Positions 57,005 to 64,000 of a DNA stretch of 64,000 nt are shown in pieces; position 1 is the first letter of the stretch, and each line of letters starts with the position of its first letter. Made by a program: the position numbers and the translations under genes. The DNA is taken from contig CM059582.1 of NCBI GenBank assembly GCA_030407085.1, positions 209,776,001 to 209,840,000 on the forward strand, given 5' to 3'. The notes beneath the pieces were generated by a model. The model ran no database searches, was not told where the DNA came from, and saw only the letters and a program-made list of their open reading frames with translations. Source of the stretch: Trichopria drosophilae. Taxonomy: Eukaryota; Arthropoda; Insecta; Hymenoptera; Diapriidae.

Positions 57005-57691
57005 TTACGTAGATTTAAGATGGAGTCGTATCGTAATTGTTTCACCACGAAAATTCACCAAATCACCGTTCTGATCAACAATACGCAATTGAATATGATC
57101 TATTAATCTGACGGCAACAGGTAGGTAAATGACGTGATTCGGCACTTCCACAATCTTATATCCGGGTGCCACAGTAGGAAAAAATTCGTGAATCGTGTGC
57201 GCTCTACTGCTATTAATATAAGCGCCTGTAGTTATATTGCATTCCACGCGAAGTGCATTAACTTTAATTATGGTTACTGGCAAATCTGAAATGTGCAACT
57301 TGTTTGCTTCCAAAATTCGTCTATTGAAGCCCAATGTTCGCCCAATCGAATCGATTGGTGTAAAATCAATGTCTCGATTAGATCTGATTTCACTACGTAG
57401 TGTATTATTATTCGGTTTTATATCTAGCGTAATATCACTATACTCCGACAGCTTGTTTCTAATATATTCTGCTATATCCTCAATTTCATAGCTACCGATC
57501 GGCACAATAATTTCATGGTTACCAATATGAAATTTATTATTAACGTCAACATTTGGGATTGAATTAAACGTTAAAAGTTCTATCAAACCCAATTCATAAT
57601 TCTTCTGTGGTGAAAGTTCAATAGGTGGAAAGTATTGCGCTTCCAATACTGAAGACTGCCCCGAGAGCATCAACGTAAAAGATTCATTCAT
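57005..57691 (-). CDS. Penton-like minor capsid protein, copy 2
   Basis: Counterpart of 7770-8456; full 228 codons, with two substitutions close to the N-terminus. Intact frame. Confidence 0.75.
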   Translation of the reverse strand: MNESFTLMLSGQSSVLEAQYFPPIELSPQKNYELGLIELLTFNSIPNVDVNNKFHIGNHEIIVPIGSYEIEDIAEYIRNKLSEYSDITLDIKPNNNTLRSEIRSNRDIDFTPIDSIGRTLGFNRRILEANKLHISDLPVTIIKVNALRVECNITTGAYINSSRAHTIHEFFPTVAPGYKIVEVPNHVIYLPVAVRLIDHIQLRIVDQNGDLVNFRGETITIRLHLKST

Positions 57692-57727
57692 ACTGATTGT
57701 TCAAATTACACTGATTATCATAATATT

Positions 57728-58129
57728 TTATGCGATATATTTATACAACTGATACTTGTTTGGACAAAACAGCTGATTGCATAAAAATTTGAGACATAAA
57801 TGTCCACAATCAAAAGTGGCATAGTCTTGAAATTTTTCACGGTTATACATAATGCTACCTACACCGAGATATTTTCCCAACTCAGCAGGTGGGCTAAGGT
57901 TTCCAAAGCTGTCAAAATAAACGACTTTAGAACCACGTTTTCGATATGCTACCCAATGTGTCCCCGGACCGCTTGCATCGTCTAAATTTATGACTGCACA
58001 TTCATTAACTTGGGGATTCTTTGGTAAATTATTACGCATAAAGACACCTCTAAAATTCGGAATTCCAGCTTCTTTCGAATATCTCAATATATCTACATCG
58101 GTGAGTGCTCGATGCGGTAGCTTTACAAG
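57728..58129 (-). CDS. Adenain-like protease, copy 2
   Basis: The protein sequence appears identical to copy 1, with His, Asp and Cys motifs conserved, and again without an ATG before the FRGVFM region. The slippery stretch at 58129-58144 is unchanged. In this copy the upstream PLA2-domain ORF is cut off by the transposon, so a frameshift product could no longer include the PLA2 domain. Confidence 0.75.
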   Translation of the reverse strand, partial: LVKLPHRALTDVDILRYSKEAGIPNFRGVFMRNNLPKNPQVNECAVINLDDASGPGTHWVAYRKRGSKVVYFDSFGNLSPPAELGKYLGVGSIMYNREKFQDYATFDCGHLCLKFLCNQLFCPNKYQLYKYIA

Positions 58130-58454
58130 TTTTTTCGATTTTTTCTACATTTAACACCTAAACCCGTTTTATATGGTTTTAATTTCAAACCTAGACCATT
58201 TTTATAAGGTTTAAGATATAACCCTTTACCTATAGCTATTGTCTCCATAGCACGATTATGCCTCTCACTTTCATGTAACTGCTTTTGAGCAGCTTTTGCA
58301 TCATTAACAGCCTTGGTAATGCCCGCTGCGCCACCAGCTAATGCACCTGCAGCACTTAATCCAGCAAATATGGGTGCTAGGAAAGGTAAGAATCCTCCAA
58401 CCTTTGAAGGTATCGATAGCTGTCGAGTTTTTTGAATGAATCGTTTGCCACCTG
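58123..58454 (-). pseudogene. PLA2-domain protein, C-terminal part, copy 2
   Basis: Carries the hydrophobic Gly/Ala-rich segment and the KPYK-repeat tail of the copy-1 protein. It is separated from its N-terminal part (62857-63385) by the inserted transposon. Confidence 0.8.
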
Positions 58455-58981
58455 AGTCATTCCACGTCAACAATATCAAAACTGAGGTCAATGTCTCAGA
58501 ATTCCACGAAAATGAAGTATTTGAAGCGTATGGGCATGGAAAACATTATGGTAGAATATTTTTGTAAAATTTTCAAAATGGCTGCCGTAGCGTCATATTC
58601 ATTGAATTTCTTAAAATTACGATATCTGTTTTTCTGATTTTTACATTTTAAAGTTACTACGCGCATTTTGTTCATAAAAATGAGTACTTTCATACAAAAA
58701 AAAAAATTTTTTTTTTGTTTTTAATTTTTCAAAAAATTTTCATATATTATTTTTGAATCTTAATTTTGAAAGCCATTTCCGTCTTTTTTTCATTCAAACG
58801 ATATGTCATCTGGTAGGAAAATCTCTCACCTTCAATTTAAAAAAAAAAATTGATGTAGCCTCTTTCCGTTCCGAAGTTATGATTTTTTTTAAGAGCGCAC
58901 CTCGCGACGTTTATCGGTGGGCGTCACGTCGCGTCGCGCCGTTCGCCGCGCCGCAGTGCCTCCGCTGCGTGTAATTCGAAG
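58455..58981 (+). repeat. Left terminal inverted repeat
   Basis: About 527 bp, ending in a GC-rich part (GTCGCGTCGCGCCGTTCGCC), mirrored by the right repeat. Confidence 0.85.
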
Positions 58982-59627
58982 TCGGGGTAGTTTACTTAGC
59001 TAAGTATATAATAGATTATAGTTAGTCAGATAATCTTGCTATGAATTTTTAATATTTGACGGTCAAGAAATCAGTTAAGGCTCGCAAATGTAGCTAATCT
59101 TTTAACTGATCCGCAATAACTGTGACCATGCGAAGTAGCATACAAAATTTTTTACCATACTAAATCCTATTTTTGGTAAGAAAGATTTGTAAAATTATTC
59201 TACTTACATTTGTTGATAAGTTTGATAAATTAAATACTTAAAAGGAAATTGATTATTTATTAATCTTTTTAAAAATCCAGATGTAGTGCTGAAATTGAAA
59301 AGACCAAATTACGTAAAGCAAAAGGCGAAATCAATAAAAACGTAATCTTTATCTGACGGTATGTTTAAAGATACACATTTACAGTGGAATGAACGAAAGA
59401 TACTTCGACGTTGATTCAGAACAAGAACCATGAAAAGAGATCATACTCTTTAAATATCATAGAAATTATAATAATAAACAAAGAAATAAATATTGAGATC
59501 GTCAGAGAAGAACTTGAGAAGCAATGAAACATCGAAAATCAGCTTAAAAATTAATGATATCTCTAAAAATAATCCCTTCTTTGCGTTACCCAGGATGAAC
59601 GACGTGGACGTGGTAGGGTTCTCATCC
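58982..59627. other. Internal non-coding part of the transposon
   Basis: AT-rich; no gene seen. It lies downstream of the minus-strand transposase. Confidence 0.5.
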
Positions 59628-59880
59628 CTTTGGGGTGCTTTCTGAACGTGAGTCCCCTTGCCTCTCACGATTCGGGGTGCTTTCTGAACGTGAGTCCCCT
59701 CGTCTCTCACGATTCGGGGTGCTTTCTGAACGTGAGTCCCCTCGCCTCTCACGATTCGGGGTGCTTTCTGAACGTGAGTCCCCTCGCCTCTCACGATTCG
59801 GGGTGCTTTCTGAACGTGAGTCCCCTCACCTCTCACGATTCGGGGTGCTTTCTGAACGTGAGTCTCCTCGCCTACGAATT
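59628..59880. repeat. 42-bp minisatellite, six units
   Basis: Unit GGGGTGCTTTCTGAACGTGA followed by GTCCCCTCGCCTCTCACGATTC, six copies with few changes. Because 42 is a multiple of three and the unit lacks stops in several frames, long open frames appear on both strands; these are artefacts. Confidence 0.9.
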
Positions 59881-59929
59881 GGAGAGCTTTCTGAATAAGA
59901 GATTCTATGCTTATTATATAAAGTAAAAC

Positions 59930-62010
59930 CTATGATGTAGATTGGATGCTAAAAGTATGTGATTTTGAATCAAAAGAAAATATTTTGCAACTAATTTGAT
60001 GCGTATTTAAGGGTTTGAAACTATGGAAATCCCGAGTTCCTTTTATAGTTACCGCTTTCGAGTAACGATCATGCATACTCTCCGGATGCGCTTCGCATTC
60101 TTCCTTACTACAATAAATAAATACAACATTTGACATCGCATCTTCAGTCCATTCAAATAGGGATTGAGCAGTTAAGATTTGGCGGTCAAGAGGCCGTTGA
60201 ATACTTGCTCGTGCAGCTAATCGTTTGACAGTGCCTCCTAACCCATCGCAAGGACTTTTATCGTGCGAAGTGGCGAAAAAGTTCCATTCGGCATCAATGC
60301 TAAAATCCTCTTTATGGTACGCAAGATTTATAAAATTGTATTTATTTTTATACTGCGAGGCAGCACCATCTGTAAAATATTTTACTCTATTCACGACATA
60401 TTGCTTTCGTAATTCTGTGAGCAATTTTGAAATGTACAGATGAACTGCAGCCGAATTGTGTTCCAGACTTTCTGAAATTATTACGAAAGAATCGTGGCCT
60501 ACAACACCGTCCTCTTTATGATAAACAACAAATGGGTGGATTGTTGCTTGGTCGTTACTCCAGTGGTAGGATTGAATCGCATCCTGGATTATGAATGAGT
60601 AATTTTCAGCAAAGTCACCTAATACTACGAATTCTCCATCTTCCAGGGTTTCTTTACAATCAAAAAGATATTGACTTTGTGACTTGGATATAAAGTGATG
60701 CTTTAGAAGCATAACGAAATCACAAGTAAACCTTTCAACGTATTCATCTACTGAGGTACAACCGTTTCTAACCTAGAACGATCAGTTGATGTCCACTGTT
60801 TGTAAGTAATTTCTTCCATAAAATGATTTTCAAACGCTACATTTAACTCATCACAAATTTTTTCGATGCTTGGGCAATTTGTACATTTTCGAAAATAACA
60901 CTCTGGATTGGGAGAATTACAAACAGCAGCGGATACTAATGTCTCCAGAGATTCAAAAGCTGATAATTGAGTTTCAGAAGATGTAATATCTTTTAAACGT
61001 GCACCAGTCATCATTAATTTGAAATTTTGATGTATCTTACATACACATACTGAATGGGTACCACTGCTACCAGCTAGAATACATTCTTTTGGTTTCAAAT
61101 CAGCAAATTTTGAAAATCCAATTTTCATATCGACGTATCGAATTTTAAATTCGGCATATAATTCTTTCAAATTATTGAGGAGTAGTCGCTTCTGAACCTG
61201 AATTTTGGAGCCGTCCCTTTTAACCGACACGCAATCCTTCTTACCGGGCAATATTCGACTGAAATCAGAATTATAGTAAAAGTTACAAACTGCGTTTTTA
61301 ATTTCATCGGGAAGAGATTTTCCACGTTTTGTGCCAGGCAATGTACCAATGCCGAATTCTTTGTGAAAATATTCTGCTTTTGCAGCAAGGCTGTAAGGAA
61401 CATTGAACTCTGACTCTATGCAACGAGCTGTCCATGATTGTTAAGTATTTAATTTTTTCAGAATTTTTGTCCGACTCTGATAGCTTATCTTTTATTTCAG
61501 AAACAATTTCCTTCATTCCGGAGATATCGGATATGTCAGTTTTAAATACTTTTGTAATTCGCGATCCAGAGCACTTTTTATCTCTCCAATCTTTCGATGT
61601 TTGGCAGCTTCTGTCCTACGATCCTCCCAGCTTTGAATCCGACTTACTCCTAATAGTTCGATAATTTTGTTTAAATTATCTAAAGCATCCCCTTCATTGA
61701 CCTCTTCAAATTCCTTAAGTTCTTCACCTACGATTTCGACTTTCATTTCTTTATTTATTATCATACTATCGCCAGAAATATCTAAAGAGCATGATTCCGT
61801 TTCGTGGTTCTTATTCTGAACTAACATCGAAGTGTCTTTCGTTAACCGCAATCGACAAGTATTGCACATTTGTTTCTTTAACCACACCTACGGATCAAGA
61901 TTATATTTTTTACAGATTTCGCCTGTTATTTCGCGTAATTTACTCTTTACGATTTTAGAATTATGTTTCTTTTTTTTAAAAGGGTTGCAGCATTTATATA
62001 AGTGAGGCAT
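59930..62010 (-). pseudogene. Transposase of the inserted element, several breaks
   Basis: From ATG 62010 the minus strand gives a zinc-type N-terminus (YKCCNPF, CNTCRLRL) interrupted by TAG at 61888-61890. Frame changes follow near 61515, 61340 and 60750. Recognisable parts in order: an acidic linker; a GKSLPDEIKNAV and FSRILPGKKD region; KRLLLNNLKELYAEF with GFSKFADLKPKECILAG and THSVCVCKIHQN; and the catalytic part with GDFAENYSF, YFTDGAASQYKNKYNF and NFFATSHDKSPCDGLGGTVKR. This family is widespread in arthropods and cnidarians. Inactive through at least four lesions. Confidence 0.7.
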
Positions 62011-62329
62011 GGTGGTCTTCGAATATTTTAAATAAAGAAGAACAATTTGTTTTAAATTAAAAAAATTATTTTTTTCAAATAAAAAAAAATTAAATATTAC
62101 GGTATATAAAGGGAAAATAATATTTGTATTCAATTATAATGCGGAAATAAAGGGAAAGAGAAACTTTCAAGACGACAACACCAATGGCAGTGAGAGCGTT
62201 GATATCATCGCAGTAATTTTTAGTTTTTATTGCTTCGCCTTTATATAATGGTAAATGGATTTTACTTTCGAGAATGATTTCATGCCGTTTTTTGTCGACC
62301 GACACCGGTGGCACTCTAGCGTCTCGCGT

Positions 62330-62856
62330 TCGAATTACACGCAGCGGAGGCACTGCGGCGCGGCGAACGGCGCGACGCGACGTGACGCCCACCGATGAAC
62401 GTCGCGAGGTGCGCTCTTACAAAAAAATCATAACTTCGGAACGGAAAGAGGCTACATCAATTTTTTTTTTTTAAATTGAAGGTGAGAGATTTTCCTACCA
62501 GATGACATATCGTTTGAATGAAAAAAAGACGGAAATGGCTTTCAAAATTAAGATTCAAAAATAATATATGAAAATTTTTTGAAAAATTAAAAACAAAAAA
62601 AGAAATTTTTTTTTTGTATGAAAGTACTCATTTTTATGAACAAAATGCGCGTAGTAACTTTAAAATGTAAAAATCAGAAAAACAGATATCGTAATTTTAA
62701 GAAATTCAATGAATATGACGCTACGGCAGCCATTTTGAAAATTTTACAAAAATATTCTACCATAATATTTTCCATGCCCATACGCTTCAAATACTTCATT
62801 TTCGTGGAATTCTGAGACATTGACCTCAGTTTTGATATTGTTGACGTGGAATGACT
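62330..62856 (-). repeat. Right terminal inverted repeat
   Basis: Reverse complement of 58455-58981, ending GTTGACGTGGAATGACT next to CACCTG. Confidence 0.85.
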
Positions 62857-63385
62857 CACCTGCTTCTTTTACGGCTTTACGTGCCCCTTTCAAAGCGCTC
62901 GATATAACACTTTGAACATTATTACTTGGTGACATTGACATTTTAGCAGCCGCAATAATGTTGTTCAATGATGTTGTTTTCTTTTTTGACACTTTTTTCT
63001 TCTTTTTCAGTCCCATGCCTAATTTACTTTTTAGTTTCATTGTGTTTGCAACACCCCAAGCTGCCGCCTTTTCTGCAATGCTTGCGTATTTTGCTAAAAC
63101 TCGCTTCCAAGCCTGCTCCGCTAATATTCGATCGGCCTCGTTTCTACCGGTGAGATTTTCACGAGTTTTGGAATAAGCAATGTCGTGTTCCTTGCAAGCC
63201 TTATCTAACGGATTTATCCCTGAGTCCCCTCTTGCTAATCGTTGCTTTAATTTTGTACCAGGTCCGTAGTACTGATAACCCGGTATATGAAGTTCTACCG
63301 GTAATTTATTAATTAAAGAATTGACCAATCCTCCCCCACTCTTTATACGTCTTTGCTTCTTGTTTTTACCCACATATGTAATCAT
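62857..63385 (-). pseudogene. PLA2-domain protein, N-terminal part, copy 2
   Basis: Contains the PLA2-like YYGPGT and KEHDIAY motifs and the Lys-rich region. ATG at 63385. The frame runs into the transposon and ends there at 62744. One Asp-to-Tyr change relative to copy 1. Confidence 0.8.
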
Positions 63386-63435
63386 TTTAAGATGTGCATC
63401 ATTCAAGTAACAAACAGTTAATGACTGACATTACA

Positions 63436-63441
63436 TATAAA
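63436..63441 (+). promoter_or_regulatory. TATA box ahead of ATPase, copy 2
   Basis: Same TATAAAGG as in copy 1, 38 nt before the ATG at 63479. Confidence 0.4.
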
Positions 63442-63478
63442 GGCGCTACTTATACTTTTATGATCAGTGATTATCAAA

Positions 63479-64000
63479 ATGCGATTTCATAAACAACCAA
63501 CAAAAATACCAATCATCAATTTTGATGATTTAACATCGTCTGTACAAAATAATGCAACTAATCATAAACGACATGGGGAGTTGCTGCCAAATAGTATACG
63601 TGCACTTTTCTGTGGCCCGTCTAATTGCGGAAAAACAAATACACTACTCAGTCTAATCATCGATCAGAATGGATTAAAGTTTGAAAATATATATGTATAT
63701 TCGAAATCGTTAAATCAACCGAAATATCAATTTTTACAAAACTTACTCGACTCTGTGGAGGGCATAGGATACTTTCCTTTTCACGATAATGAACAGGTAG
63801 TACCACCCGCCGAGGCCAGGCCAAACTCTATTATTATATTTGATGATGTTGCGTGCGAGAAGCAAGATAACATTAGATCCTTCTTTTGTATGGGTAGACA
63901 TAATTGCGTCGATTGCTTTTATCTCAGTCAAACGTATGCTCGTGTTCCCAAGCATCTTATTCGAGATAACGTAAACTTTTTGATTCTCTTTAGACAGGAT
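63479..64000 (+). CDS. Packaging ATPase, copy 2, cut by the window end
   Basis: Counterpart of 9836-10567. ATG at 63479. Walker A (FCGPSNCGKTNT) and Walker B (SIIIFDDV) are present; the last ~70 codons lie outside the window. No lesion seen in the visible part. Confidence 0.85.
   Translation, partial: MRFHKQPTKIPIINFDDLTSSVQNNATNHKRHGELLPNSIRALFCGPSNCGKTNTLLSLIIDQNGLKFENIYVYSKSLNQPKYQFLQNLLDSVEGIGYFPFHDNEQVVPPAEARPNSIIIFDDVACEKQDNIRSFFCMGRHNCVDCFYLSQTYARVPKHLIRDNVNFLILFRQD

Larger units (their letters stand above)
58455..62856. mobile_element. DNA transposon with ~525-bp TIRs and 6-bp target duplication
   Basis: The element starts AGTCATTCCACGTCAACAAT and ends with its reverse complement. 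CACCTG is duplicated at 58449-58454 and 62857-62862 and occurs once at the same place in intact copy 1. The TIRs run from 58455 to about 58981 and from about 62330 to 62856, with a few differences and indels in A/T runs. A 6-bp duplication with long TIRs and this transposase type fits IS3EU-like elements as I recall that class; the assignment is uncertain. Confidence 0.9.
53204..64000. mobile_element. Polinton/adintovirus-like element, copy 2 (partial, runs off window)
   Basis: From AGTTCCCGCC at 53204 the sequence is about 98-99% identical to copy 1. Flanking DNA differs between the copies, so this is a separate insertion, not an assembly repeat of the locus. It is split by a transposon at 58455-62856. 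Genes after the ATPase N-terminus lie outside the window. Confidence 0.85.

Noticed and set aside
59628..59880. Possible CRISPR-like array
   Set aside because: The 42-bp units are directly adjacent with no unique spacers, and the genome is eukaryotic.
59450..59926. Long repetitive open frames on both strands
   Set aside because: They result from a 42-bp tandem repeat whose length is a multiple of three and lacks stops; overlapping opposite-strand frames with the same repeat cannot all be genes.

Overview
This is an AT-rich animal (arthropod, most likely insect) nuclear window made almost entirely of mobile and virus-derived DNA. I saw no bacterial gene organisation and no clear conserved single-copy host gene. 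The insect guess rests on the mix of element families: a Polinton/adintovirus, a Gypsy LTR element, LINEs with APE-type endonuclease or RNase H, a rhabdovirus N-like insertion, and YqaJ- and tnp2-type DNA transposons. The order is not resolved. The genes use spliceosomal introns.

Layout. 1-3950: truncated tnp2-like transposase, a CCTGATCAGG palindrome cluster, a candidate three-exon small gene on the minus strand, and a possible LTR remnant. 3951 to about 18,910: a nearly complete Polinton (adintovirus-like, about 15 kb). On the minus strand it has an unknown conserved gene, major capsid, small ORF, penton-like minor capsid, adenain-like protease and a PLA2-domain protein. On the plus strand it has the packaging ATPase, a conserved unknown protein, a coiled-coil protein and an integrase. 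PolB follows on the minus strand, with a 178-nt intron. 19,570-21,120: 5'-truncated LINE with RNase H.

21,300-33,490: a nested, duplicated block. A unit carrying a small ankyrin-repeat ORF is present twice. A Gypsy element (5' part deleted) sits between exact AACT target duplications, and a rhabdovirus nucleoprotein-like insertion with mRNA-like ends abuts a frameshifted LINE. 34,400-36,130: decayed DDE transposase. 37,170-43,150: a series of large palindromes (a tRNA-ended fold-back, a 735-bp TA-flanked MITE, nested inverted repeats) and two small proline-rich exons. 44,230-51,980: decayed gene combining a papain-like (C76-like) protease domain, a Mutator-like transposase domain and a YqaJ nuclease domain.

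53,204-64,000: a second, nearly identical Polinton copy in the same orientation, running off the window. It is split inside its PLA2-domain gene by a 4,402-bp DNA transposon with about 525-bp terminal inverted repeats and a 6-bp CACCTG target duplication.

In the Polinton, ATPase, capsid proteins, protease and PLA2 protein form a virion module, and PolB plus integrase form a replication and integration module. The most notable observation is two consecutive in-phase slippery heptamers at the end of the PLA2-domain ORF. They lead by a -1 step directly into the protease frame, which has no ATG of its own before its conserved N-terminal part. The two Polinton copies carry different nonsense mutations in the same unknown gene, so the lesions are independent.
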